From: Rhodococcus sp. JCM 9791
Lineage (GTDB): Bacteria; Actinomycetota; Actinomycetes; Mycobacteriales; Mycobacteriaceae
DNA length: 44,592 bases
Assembly: GCA_001312645.1 (NCBI GenBank)
Contig: BBEG01000008.1
Coordinates: 1-44,592, forward strand
Direction of reading: 5' to 3'
The notes beneath the pieces were generated by a model, which saw only the letters and a list, made by a program, of their open reading frames with translations, was not told the DNA's origin and ran no database searches. A program made the translations under genes and the position numbers. Positions 30,785 to 37,839 of the stretch are shown piece after piece (the stretch's first letter is position 1; each line of letters opens with the position of its first letter).

Positions 30785-31506
30785 CAGATCCCCATTCCGG
30801 TGGCCGCCAGATCAGCGACCACCTGCTCCAACGGCCGACCTGGAGGTGCGACCGCGACAAGGCCTCGAATTATCGCTGTGAGAACAAGTTTCACGTACTC
30901 GTCGTGTGTGAACGTCGGTAGCTCGCGGTGGGTTGTGCCCAGTTCCGCGTCGGTAGCCAACTGGTTCGTGACATTGCGGCGTTGGTCCTCGAGTCCCTCT
31001 GCTCTTTCCTGCTGGTTTTCGTCTGCCACCGCGTAATTGATCGTGTTGCCCGCGACCGCACTGGACAGGATGATGGCGAGGTCGGGTGTGTATCCGCGTC
31101 TGGCCAGGGCGGCCACCTCGTGCACCATCAGGCGACGGCCGGCTTCGCCGCGCGGGAAGAGTGTCTGCATGTAGGTGCCGAGCCCGGGGTTGGCCAGAAC
31201 GAACGCTCTGAGTTGCAACCCGAACGACAGCAGGTGTTGCGTGGCGTCGTGAGCCGGGTCGTCGTGCAGGACGAGGTCATCCAGCAGGCTTTCTCCCACC
31301 GCCCGCTCTAGCCCCCAGCGTCCGTCGACGTGCCGGTAGAGGGCGGTGGTGGACACGTCGAGTTCGGCGGCGACCGCGCTCAGGCTCAGGTGGCGCATGC
31401 CCAGTTCGCGACCGACGCGGACGATGTCGTCGATGTCGATCTTGCGCACGCGTCTGCCCGGCTCGGACACTTGTTCATCGCCCCGTTCCCTTAAGTTGCA
31501 CCCCAT
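30784..31506 (-). CDS. TetR-family regulator of the irtAB unit
   Basis: The DNA-binding helix-turn-helix is [20 protein letters not shown] and the C-terminal domain begins near [15 protein letters not shown]. About 240 residues from the ATG at 31504-31506; a GTG at 31468-31470 ([13 protein letters not shown]) is an alternative start and would leave the inverted repeat at 31492-31512 fully in the promoter. It is the first gene of the string and touches irtA, so it probably represses the whole unit. A TetR regulator is less usual for this importer than the iron repressor IdeR. Confidence 0.85.
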   Translation of the reverse strand: MGCNLRERGDEQVSEPGRRVRKIDIDDIVRVGRELGMRHLSLSAVAAELDVSTTALYRHVDGRWGLERAVGESLLDDLVLHDDPAHDATQHLLSFGLQLRAFVLANPGLGTYMQTLFPRGEAGRRLMVHEVAALARRGYTPDLAIILSSAVAGNTINYAVADENQQERAEGLEDQRRNVTNQLATDAELGTTHRELPTFTHDEYVKLVLTAIIRGLVAVAPPGRPLEQVVADLAATGMGI

Positions 31507-31512
31507 AACTTA
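31492..31512. promoter_or_regulatory. Inverted repeats at the TetR/irtA promoter
   Basis: TAAGTT-9-AACTTA (31492-31512), overlapped by CTTAG-GGGAGT-CTAAG (31509-31524). The first covers the annotated ATG, which favours the downstream GTG start. The best fit is a TetR autoregulatory operator; the TTAG-rich text is reminiscent of an iron box but matches the IdeR 19-mer poorly. Confidence 0.4.
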
Positions 31513-31798
31513 GGGGAGTCTAAGCTCATCTGCCGGTGTGTGACAAGGGCTCGGAAATGGGAAAGGTGCCACCGCGCGGGTCGCGGCTACCCGGACGTCG
31601 GTCGTTCCACGGAGCGAGAGAGCTGACCGTCCAGTACCCGGGCCGGATCGGCAGCCCAGCGAAGCCCGAGGTTCACAGCAGACTCCGAGCGTGAGCGAAG
31701 GGTCCTCGGAGCCTGCACAACAACCATGGAGTCGAACGGGAAGCAGCCACTATCGCGGCGCTTTCCTCCATCGGTTGTGTTGTAGAACAGGAGATGAC

Positions 31799-32128
31799 AT
31801 GCGTTCGAAGATCGTCGGCGGGCTCGTCGGTGTTGCGGTGATATCGGCAGCGGTGTGGGGAGGTGGAGTGGCCTCGGCGACGACCGCACCGAACGTGGTG
31901 GGAATGAGCGAGGCAGATGCGAACGCTGCATTGGATGCTGCGGGCGCGTCGCATTCGATCATCAGCAGAGCAGGCAGTTCTTCGCGGGATTCGTGCACAG
32001 TCGTCGAGCAGCGTGATCGGGGCTATCACACCGAGGCCGCGGGAGAGTGGAACAGCAGCAACCACACTCGCTACAGCAGCGATACCGAGGTGTGGGACGG
32101 AATCGGCGTCGTCCTGCTCTGCAACTGA
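31799..32128 (+). CDS. Small secreted PASTA-domain protein
   Basis: 109 residues from the ATG at 31799, with CAGGAGA just upstream. Residues 1-27 are a signal peptide (MRSKIVGGLVGVAVISAAVW ending ASA-TT). The remainder begins APNVVGMSEADANAALDAAG, the PASTA pattern (PNVVGM...A...L), and ends in a Tyr/Ser/Thr-rich tail with two cysteines, C63 and C108 or close to those, that may pair outside the cell. PASTA domains bind peptidoglycan or beta-lactams in kinases and PBPs; here a single domain is secreted alone. The upstream gap 31525-31798 has a 7-base-arm hairpin (31683-31711) and no other feature. Confidence 0.8.
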   Translation: MRSKIVGGLVGVAVISAAVWGGGVASATTAPNVVGMSEADANAALDAAGASHSIISRAGSSSRDSCTVVEQRDRGYHTEAAGEWNSSNHTRYSSDTEVWDGIGVVLLCN

Positions 32129-32141
32129 CGGCACGCGTCAG
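32125..32141. terminator. Short hairpin between convergent genes
   Basis: CTGACG-GCACG-CGTCAG at the PASTA gene stop, between that gene and the convergent CPBP gene. Six-base arms and no T run, so at best a weak bidirectional terminator. Confidence 0.35.
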
Positions 32142-32156
32142 ACAGTCCGAGTCCGA

Positions 32157-32990
32157 TCACCGGGCGAGTGTAGCGGTGACAGCATTTCGGTCGGCACGCC
32201 CACGCCGCGGCACAATATGGCCGCGGCGCCGCGCCAGCCACAGGAACGCGAGCGTCACCACCACACAGAACACGACGGAATAGAGACTTCCTTCCGGGCC
32301 GAAACTACCGCCGGTGACCAGCGTGGAACCCGAGGTCGAAGTCTGCAACAGCCCGGATGTGGCGCCGTTCCCCGAAACCTCGCTGCTGAAAATGCCTGCC
32401 GCGGCGAAGTTCCAGCCGAAGTGCAGCCCGATCGGCAGCCACAGACTGCGGGTCGCGATATATGCGGCCGTGAGCATGCCACCGGCCTCGATCGCGACCG
32501 CGAGGCCACCCCACACGGTGGCGTGCTCGTTGAACAGGTGCACCATCCCGAACAGGAGGCCGGTCGAGACCATCGCGATCCACGTACCCACACGTTCCTC
32601 CGCTATCCGGAACAGGACGCCGCGGAAGAGCAACTCTTCGGTGACGGCGGCTGCGGCCATGAAACCGATCATCCCCAACGCCCCCGTCACCGAGCCCCAG
32701 CCCTCGACGTCGTAGCTTCCGAGGAAAGCGAGATTCACAATCACCAAGGCGAAAAGCGCGATACCGATGAGTGTCCCCCACCCCATGGCCTGCCAGGCTC
32801 CGCGTCGGGCCAGTTCGGTGGTGTCGGTGCTCGGTGCGTCGCACCACCCAGCGGTAGACCCACAGGCGGATGCTGCCGCACACACGCCGACGATCAGTGT
32901 GAGCCAAGGATTCCCGTCCACAGCAAAGAGAAGCTGACTGCCGATGAACGACACCGCCGCGACGGCCAGGAGTTGTGGGACGAATCTCAT
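32157..32990 (-). CDS. CPBP-family intramembrane glutamic endopeptidase
   Basis: Membrane protease of the CAAX/bacteriocin-processing family, 277 residues, intact. At least seven hydrophobic segments. Catalytic motif 1 is EE118-119 with R123 (AVTEELLFRGVL), motif 2 the FGMVHLF histidine (H151) and motif 3 GLHFGWNFA (H190, N194), all present. Such enzymes process prenylated proteins in eukaryotes; in bacteria many act in bacteriocin self-immunity or in envelope functions. No bacteriocin gene is visible next to it, but the convergent PASTA secreted protein is a possible functional neighbour. Confidence 0.88.
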   Translation of the reverse strand: MRFVPQLLAVAAVSFIGSQLLFAVDGNPWLTLIVGVCAAASACGSTAGWCDAPSTDTTELARRGAWQAMGWGTLIGIALFALVIVNLAFLGSYDVEGWGSVTGALGMIGFMAAAAVTEELLFRGVLFRIAEERVGTWIAMVSTGLLFGMVHLFNEHATVWGGLAVAIEAGGMLTAAYIATRSLWLPIGLHFGWNFAAAGIFSSEVSGNGATSGLLQTSTSGSTLVTGGSFGPEGSLYSVVFCVVVTLAFLWLARRRGHIVPRRGRADRNAVTATLAR

Positions 32991-33199
32991 GAAGATCCCT
33001 TCTTCGGCGCCGCGGGCCCCGAGCGCCGCGATCGATTCGAACCTACGGATTCAGTGCCTCGAAATCGTCACCCGACAGTACTAACCTGCGCGTAGCTCTC
33101 GCGGGGGACAACGTCACTCCAGAAGGTGACGGACACAGTTCCCGCTGACCGGACCTGACGTGACCAGAATCCGGCTTACGAGTCGCTCGAAATCCTTTT

Positions 33200-33254
33200 G
33201 AGAGTGCAGTTTTCGACGGATTTGGTGCAGAATCACGTCAAGAACTGCGCAGTC
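33200..33254. repeat. 55-bp dispersed palindromic repeat, family B, copy 1
   Basis: Imperfect palindrome with outer arms GAGAGTGCAGTT and AACTGCGCAGTC. It has the same length, arms and internal blocks as 35221-35275 read on the opposite strand (TCGACGGATT, AATCACGTCAA shared exactly); only the loop centre and six arm positions differ. The similarity continues a few bases outside (AATCC upstream). Intergenic, between the CPBP gene and the decayed toxin. Such elements behave like REP or miniature mobile sequences. Confidence 0.7.
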
Positions 33255-33280
33255 GATCGGCGGAGGTCGGGGTTCGTCGG

Positions 33281-33344
33281 TCGCGATGGCCAGGCAGATC
33301 ATTCCCATGACGGGGCAATCCAGCGTGCCGCTGTCCGTGCGTCG
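33281..33344. repeat. Duplicated 64-bp segment related to 34233-34297
   Basis: About 87% identical by my count (eight differences, one a missing A) to 34233-34297 within the small membrane-protein gene. On the minus strand it encodes WIAPVMGMICLAIATD, matching WVAPVMGVICLVIAIYD. It is joined in near-frame to the toxin remnant and is not followed by the rest of the membrane protein, so it is a broken copy. Confidence 0.65.
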
Positions 33345-33505
33345 TCGATGTCCTCGAACGTTGGTGGGCACCGCAGGTGGTGGTAGTGGAACTCGACCAT
33401 GATGTCGTCAGTCCACAGAACCTCGAACATTGTTTCGCCAGAACGTAAATAGAGCAGTGAAAGCCGGTTGCGGAGAGTCCGTGAGTCGAGCGTAACCGTC
33501 GCGCT
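33299..33505 (-). pseudogene. Truncated PIN-domain toxin remnant
   Basis: Directly behind the antitoxin gene, a 68-codon frame without a normal start reads ATVTLDSRTLRNRLSLLYLR and MFEVLWTDDIMVEFHYHHLR. This fits the N-terminal third of PIN-domain toxins that accompany this antitoxin type (a TLD-like first acidic residue, the RTLRN helix and the W(T/S)xDIMxE acidic motif). After HHLR it runs into sequence duplicated from the small membrane-protein gene and stops at 33299. The catalytic C-terminal half is missing, so no active toxin is expected. Note that a start codon is also missing. Confidence 0.5.
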
Positions 33506-33980
33506 CAGTCGTTGATGCCGAGTTCGTCTTCGAGGGCGCGTAAGCGTTCGAATGCCTGGCTCTGTTCGGTTTGCTTGGCGTCTTTGTAGGCGAGAACGTC
33601 CCTGCTGAGTAGGCGAGTGTGCGACCCGCGCATATGTGCGGGTAGCGCTCCATCCCGCACAAGTTTCATCAATGTGGGCCGGGATATGCCCAGCATCTTC
33701 GCCGCGGTGGTCGTGGTGACTTCGGTGGGAAGGCTCCCGACGGTGACGGTTCCCCCGCGGCTGACGATGTCGAGTACCTGACCGAGTAGTCCGGTCAGTT
33801 CAGGGGGAAGCGGAAGGGATTCGTTGTCCGACGTGGCGAGCGTGATCATGTAGCTGTGGGCATCGTTCGACGTAGTGCGAGCGGCATGGACCTGCTCGTT
33901 GAACGCGCGAGCTGCTCGATCTCGTCCGCACTCAGGGATAGGACGGTTCTGTCGTCGCGAGCGATGTGCTCAGTGCTCAT
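33505..33980 (-). CDS. Excisionase-like HTH antitoxin (frame broken once)
   Basis: Antitoxin of the excisionase/helix-turn-helix type. The ATG at 33978-33980 has a perfect AAGGAGGT site just upstream and starts MSTEHIARDDRTVLSLSADE. One lost base near 33903 leads to the second part (MITLATSDNESLPLPPELTG in the other frame) with the MerR-like HTH TTTTAAKMLGISRPTLMKLV and the wing LLSRDVLAYKD. About 158 residues in total. It normally represses its own operon and neutralises a PIN toxin; here the toxin behind it is truncated, leaving a solitary antitoxin. Confidence 0.78.
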
Positions 33981-34037
33981 GGACCCGACCTCCTTGCGTC
34001 ATGGCGTCGATCCGATGCCCATCACCGTAGCTACTTT

Positions 34038-34049
34038 CACTTATAAGTG
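34038..34049. promoter_or_regulatory. Perfect 12-bp palindrome at the antitoxin promoter
   Basis: CACTTATAAGTG, about 58 bases upstream of the antitoxin ATG, AT-rich against a GC-rich background. Likely operator for antitoxin autorepression and also overlapping a promoter (TATAAG resembles a -10 element). Confidence 0.55.
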
Positions 34050-34077
34050 CAACAAGGGTTCTCTTGCTGAGTGGAGA

Positions 34078-34338
34078 TCAGAGGTTCGCCGGTCGCTTCA
34101 AGATGGATGACGACGTCAGGCACAGCACTGCAGACGAGAGCAACAGTAGCCACAACCCCCACCCGATCTGGACACCGATTGTTTCTCCGAAGAACTCGCT
34201 GGTGATAGACGAGACCTCGAACAGGTCGTAGATCGCGATGACCAGGCAGATCACTCCCATGACAGGGGCAACCCAGCGCACCGCTGCCCGTGCATCGGTT
34301 TCCCGCGAGAACCGTACGAACAGTGACGCTGTGGCCAC
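34078..34338 (-). CDS. Small membrane protein, unknown function
   Basis: 86 residues from the GTG at 34338, with two hydrophobic segments (APVMGVICLVIAIYDLF and WGLWLLLLSSAVLCL). The frame is open further upstream and includes another hydrophobic run (VGIITLILGAVATASLF), so the real start may be earlier, although no ATG or GTG with a ribosome site is evident. Part of it is duplicated at 33281-33344. I do not recognise the family. It lies between the antitoxin promoter and a hairpin terminator. Confidence 0.55.
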   Translation of the reverse strand: MATASLFVRFSRETDARAAVRWVAPVMGVICLVIAIYDLFEVSSITSEFFGETIGVQIGWGLWLLLLSSAVLCLTSSSILKRPANL

Positions 34339-34443
34339 CGCGCCAAGGATCAGGGTGATGATGCCGACTGATGTCCGGCGAACTCCGCGTGCGTGATGCA
34401 GAGAAAGTAGTCGAGAACGCGCTGTAGCAATGTACCCGAGGAA

Positions 34444-34490
34444 AGTGTGGGTTTGAGCTCGGATACCGTCGGGCTCAAATCCACACTTTT
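34444..34490. repeat. Dispersed hairpin repeat, family A, copy 1 (terminator-like)
   Basis: AGTGTGGGTTTGAGC and GCTCAAATCCACACT, 15-base arms with one mismatch that can pair as G-U, 14-base loop, followed by TTTT on the plus strand. The reverse complement closely matches 38467-38505 (GTGTGGATT-GAGCCCG-GTATCCG-CTC pattern). A terminator-like shape, but its recurrence marks it as a repeat family. Confidence 0.7.
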
Positions 34491-34527
34491 GGACCGGGTT
34501 GGGCCTACCCAGCGGTGCGCAACTTGG

Positions 34528-34560
34528 TGGTTTCGACCGCGTATATCGCAGTCGAAACCA
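34528..34560. terminator. Hairpin terminator behind the GNAT gene
   Basis: TGGTTTCGAC and GTCGAAACCA, perfect 10-base arms, with a short inner GCG/CGC pairing. It begins nine bases after the GNAT stop on the minus strand. No U run follows, so termination strength is uncertain. Confidence 0.5.
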
Positions 34561-34568
34561 TCAAATCA

Positions 34569-35012
34569 TTAGTAGCGGCCGCCGCTCGTCCGCCGCATAG
34601 GAAGATGATCGATCCCAGCCTCGATGTAGTTCGTCCCCGTGCGCGTGAATCCGAACCGCCCATACCAATTTTCAAGATACGCCTGTGCTGAGATCTCGAC
34701 GTCGGTGGAGGTCGCGGACAAAGCGGCCTCGATGAGAGCGCCCGCGAGTCCACGGCCACGAGCCGAGCGTGATGTGGCAACTCGGCCGATGTGGGCGGTG
34801 TCTCCCTCGGTGATCAGACGAAGCGTGGCCACCACCGAATCGTCCTCTTCGATCCAGTACAACTCGGTGAACGGCTCGAGATCGACGCCGTCCAGTTCGG
34901 GTTCGTCGACGATGCGTTGTTCGTGGACGAAGACCTCGGTACGCAGCATCAGGATCTTGTACAACGTGACAGGGGAGATGGCCGCGAGTGGTGCGTGCTG
35001 AGTCGCTAGCAT
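34569..35012 (-). CDS. GNAT-family acetyltransferase, ElaA-like
   Basis: Transfers an acetyl group from acetyl-CoA to an unknown amine. 147 residues from the ATG at 35010-35012 (MLATQHAPLAAISPVTLYKI). The N-terminal stretch LRTEVFVHEQRIVDEPELDG is characteristic of ElaA proteins, and motif A is IGRVATSRSARGRGLAGAL (R/Q-x-x-G-x-G/A acetyl-CoA loop). The second part, AQAYLENWYGRFGFTRTG, is typical too. An in-frame upstream extension reaches 35273 but reads through the repeat region and is unlikely to be translated. Confidence 0.88.
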   Translation of the reverse strand: MLATQHAPLAAISPVTLYKILMLRTEVFVHEQRIVDEPELDGVDLEPFTELYWIEEDDSVVATLRLITEGDTAHIGRVATSRSARGRGLAGALIEAALSATSTDVEISAQAYLENWYGRFGFTRTGTNYIEAGIDHLPMRRTSGGRY

Positions 35013-35103
35013 GAGCCGATCGTACTGTTCTTCCGTGGTGTGCCATGGAAGGTTGGGGCGGGAGCAAAACCAGATGGAAAGCCTTGGAGTCCCCTCAAGA
35101 AAC

Positions 35104-35172
35104 GCAACTACTTGCAGCCATACCGTACTTTCTCTGGCACAAACGTAACTACGCGCAGCGATACCGTACTTT
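35104..35172. repeat. Imperfect direct repeat, period 41 bp, two copies
   Basis: G(C/T)AACTAC..GCAGC.ATACCGTACTTT occurs at 35104-35131 and 35145-35172, exactly 41 bases apart (close to four helical turns). It lies in the 342-base gap between the GNAT start and the TerD gene (35013-35354), which otherwise holds only the family B palindrome. Could be paired sites for a DNA-binding protein. Confidence 0.6.
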
Positions 35173-35220
35173 GCGGCTATGGATGCCACGGGCAGCCGCT
35201 GACTTGAATGAATCCTGTTT

Positions 35221-35275
35221 GAGTGTGCAGTTATTGACGTGATTTGGTACTGAATCCGTCGATAACTGCACACTC
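35221..35275. repeat. 55-bp dispersed palindromic repeat, family B, copy 2
   Basis: GAGTGTGCAGTTATTGACG pairs with CGTCGATAACTGCACACTC: 19-base arms, one mismatch, 17-base loop. Related in inverted orientation to 33200-33254. It lies 79 bases before the TerD start, between two divergent genes, so it is not simply a terminator. Confidence 0.75.
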
Positions 35276-35354
35276 GATGAGGAACATGGCCGAACGCCCG
35301 CGCTACGGTCCACCCTAACTGTCTTTCCGGCAGAGCTCGAGGTATGAATCAGTC

Positions 35355-36611
35355 ATGGCTGAGTTGGCGCGCGGACAGAACACCACCATCGGCACCGGAG
35401 CCGTGACGGCATCGGTGACGGGAGCGAAGCAGGGGACCGTCGACTTGATGGTCTTCCAGCTCGGGACCGACGGCAAAGTCCGCAGCGACACCGACTTCGT
35501 GTTCTTCAACCAACCCGCATCGCCCGAAGGTGCCGTCCGGTTGGTCGCCGCCGACCGCGTCGCCATCGACCTCACCGCAATCCCGCCCGCGATCGAACGG
35601 CTCTCGATCGCAGTCGCACTCGACGACAGCGTCTCCGGCAGCCTCGCATCCGTGCCCGGACTCGGAGTCGACGTAGCTCATCCCACTGGCGCCGCGACCG
35701 CGAAAGCACTCGATCTGACCAGCGAACGCGCAGCCGTGCTCCTCGAGGTCTACCGGCGCAACGGCGAGTGGAAGATCCGCAACGTCTCCGCCGGCTGGGA
35801 TTCCGGCCTGTCCGGTCTCGTCACCGAGCACGGTGTGCAGGTCGACGACGCGCCTCCCGCGCCCGCACCGGCCCAGGACGGCGTGCGCACAGTCGCGGGT
35901 GAGGAGAAACTGTCGCTCGAGAAGCGTCAGAAGCTCGACCTGCGCAAACGCGAGGTCGCCAAGGTGCTTCTCGACAAGGGAACGCCCGGGGTGCGGGCAC
36001 GCGTCGTGCTCGTCATCGACAAGACCGGCAGCATGCACCGCCAGTATTCGAAGAAGCGCATCCACGAAGTCGTCGAACGCATGGTGCCGATCGCCGTGCA
36101 GGTCGACGACGACGGAAAGCTCGAGCCCTACCTGTACGCGGTGTCGTTCGTGCGGCTTCCCGACATCGCCGTCCACGAAGTCGAGGAGTGGTCGTCGACG
36201 TATCTGCACCTCAGCGGTGTGCACGGCGGTATCGATTACAAGCCGATCGGTGGGGTCAACGACGAACTGCCGATCATGGGCGAGATCATTTCCTCACTCA
36301 CACCGGGCGCGACGATGCCCACCCTGGTGTTGTTCTTCACCGACGGCGGTTTCAATCAGAAGAAGCAGATCAGCGCGCTGATGAAAGAAGCGGCCGTGCT
36401 GCCGGCATTCTGGCAGTTCGTCGGGCTCGGCAAGGCCAACTACGGGGTCCTCGAACGCCTCGACACCATGGAGGGTCGCGTCGTCGACAATGCCGGATTC
36501 TTCAGCGTCGACGACATCGGAAAGATCAGCGATGCAGAGCTCTACCGTCGTTTGCTGAGCGAATTTCCGGACTGGTTGCGTGCGGCTCGAGCGGCGGGCA
36601 TCGTTCGGTAG
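35355..36611 (+). CDS. TerD-domain and VWA-domain fusion protein (TerF-like)
   Basis: 418 residues, intact. Residues 1-165 form a TerD domain of the calcium-binding tellurite-resistance/stress family (DLMVFQLGTDGKVRSDTDFV, ERLSIAVALDD, VYRRNGEWKIRNVSAGWDSG). A short proline/alanine linker and a charged helix (KRQKLDLRKREVAKV) lead to a von Willebrand A domain (residues about 215-415) with an intact metal site, DKTGSM at 222-227, and a later TDGG. This order is that of TerF-like proteins. TerD/TerF proteins belong to the ter stress/metal-response systems, but no other ter gene is nearby. The ATG lacks an obvious ribosome site. Confidence 0.9.
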   Translation: MAELARGQNTTIGTGAVTASVTGAKQGTVDLMVFQLGTDGKVRSDTDFVFFNQPASPEGAVRLVAADRVAIDLTAIPPAIERLSIAVALDDSVSGSLASVPGLGVDVAHPTGAATAKALDLTSERAAVLLEVYRRNGEWKIRNVSAGWDSGLSGLVTEHGVQVDDAPPAPAPAQDGVRTVAGEEKLSLEKRQKLDLRKREVAKVLLDKGTPGVRARVVLVIDKTGSMHRQYSKKRIHEVVERMVPIAVQVDDDGKLEPYLYAVSFVRLPDIAVHEVEEWSSTYLHLSGVHGGIDYKPIGGVNDELPIMGEIISSLTPGATMPTLVLFFTDGGFNQKKQISALMKEAAVLPAFWQFVGLGKANYGVLERLDTMEGRVVDNAGFFSVDDIGKISDAELYRRLLSEFPDWLRAARAAGIVR

Positions 36612-36637
36612 TGCGCGTGGCACCCGGGAGGGCTCGG

Positions 36638-37749
36638 TCAGCCGACAGGCACGAGTTCCGGAGCGTCGAGCGGGTCGGGGGTGTGCCGTTCGCGCACAAC
36701 CGCAATCGCGGTGAGCAGCACACCGACTGCGGTCCACCCCGCCAGTACAGCCCATGAGAAGGCAGTGCTCGCGTCGGGGAAGTACGAGAGTTCTTTCAGT
36801 AGTGTCGCGCTCGCGCCCGGTGGGAACCACTGGCCGATCGCGCCCCAGGGTGAGAGCAGGAATTCGACCGGCATGGTGGCAGCCGAAATAGGGTTGGCGA
36901 CGAGCATCATCAGCACCGCGCCGATCCCGATGCCGGGAGGACCGATCAGGCTGCGAAGTCCGACGATGGGTGCCGTGATCGCCACGAGCGCGAATCCGAT
37001 TGCGGCGGCGTTCGTCCAGTAACTGCCCTGCAACGCCCCGAACATGCCCTGCAGGATGGCGCCGAGCAGCAGTCCGCCGACCACCCCGTACGTCACGAGC
37101 GCGCCGATGCGGTGTGATGCGCGAGCGACCCCGAACGAGATGAGGACGGCACCGGCCATGCCGCCCAGGACGAGCGGGAACGCGGCGACACTCAGCTTTG
37201 CTCCGCGCGCATCCGAATCGGAGAACGGTACGACGTCGGTCACCGGAACTTCGGCCTGCGGGATCGTGAAGGAGGTCGGCGCGTTCGCTGCGGCTGGTTC
37301 GGCGAGACGCTGCGCGATCGCGGCTTCCGTCGCCGACCGTAGCTGCGCGTCGATCTGCTGCTGAATTCCGGTCGCCATGCCCTGAAGCATTTGCGCGACT
37401 TGAGCATTCGCCGCGGTCGCGACGAGGACCTCGGGCATGTCGGTGGGGTTGTCGCCGAGGACGATCGCGCCGTAGATCTCGCGTCGCTCGACCGCCGCAA
37501 CTGCTGCGTCGCGGGTGTCCTCCTCGATGAGGAGCAGTGCGTCGCCGGACTGAGCTTCGAGCATCCCGGTGGTCTGTGCGACCGATGCGTCGGGGCCGAC
37601 GATTCCGACGGGTAGATCGCGCGGTTCGGAGGTGACGGCCGGCCACGCGAATGCCAGCAGGACGACGCCGACGATGACGCTGCGCCCGCCGCGAGGGCGA
37701 TGGCACGTGCAATCGGTGGCGTGCCTGTCGCCGGTGGGGTAGCGCTCAT
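36638..37749 (-). CDS. DUF3533/YhgE-like membrane protein (frame broken once)
   Basis: About 370 residues. A first membrane helix (SVIVGVVLLAFAWPAV, after the break near 37683) is followed by a large extracellular part of about 150 residues, then five helices (PLVLGGMAGAVLISFGV, LVTYGVVGGLLLGAIL, AIGFALVAITAPIVGL, IGAVLMMLVANPI, FSWAVLAGWTAVGVLL). This arrangement is that of the ABC-2-like/DUF3533 and YhgE/Pip families, linked to export or phage/toxin interaction. The ATG is at 37747-37749. Divergent from a TetR gene with a perfect palindrome between; regulation by that TetR is likely, a common pairing for efflux-type proteins. Confidence 0.8.
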
Positions 37750-37763
37750 GTTGCTCCTATCAA

Positions 37764-37777
37764 AACGAATATTCGTT
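37764..37777. promoter_or_regulatory. Perfect 14-bp palindrome, TetR operator candidate
   Basis: AACGAATATTCGTT lies 14 bases from the DUF3533 start and 62 from the TetR start, in an AT-rich divergent promoter. The AT-centred NNCGAATATTCGNN form is typical of TetR operators. It would control both genes. Confidence 0.7.
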
Positions 37778-37839
37778 CTTTATGGTGAGGTCGGTTAGAG
37801 TGGCTTGTCAACAATGGCGCTGTGAACAGGAGAAATGTC

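Noticed and set aside
31492-31524. IdeR (iron-dependent repressor) box at the irtA promoter
   Set aside because: The TTAG-rich text is suggestive, but aligned to the 19-base consensus it matches at fewer than half of the positions. Left as a plain inverted repeat.
31917-33095. Plus-strand open frame of 392 residues over the PASTA and CPBP region
   Set aside because: Opposite strand carries the catalytic CPBP motifs. The frame's His/Arg/Glu-rich text has no family character.
36294-37712. Minus-strand frame of 472 residues overlapping the DUF3533-like gene and TerD end
   Set aside because: The other frames carry membrane helices and the TerD-VWA domains; this frame is Arg-rich shadow text.
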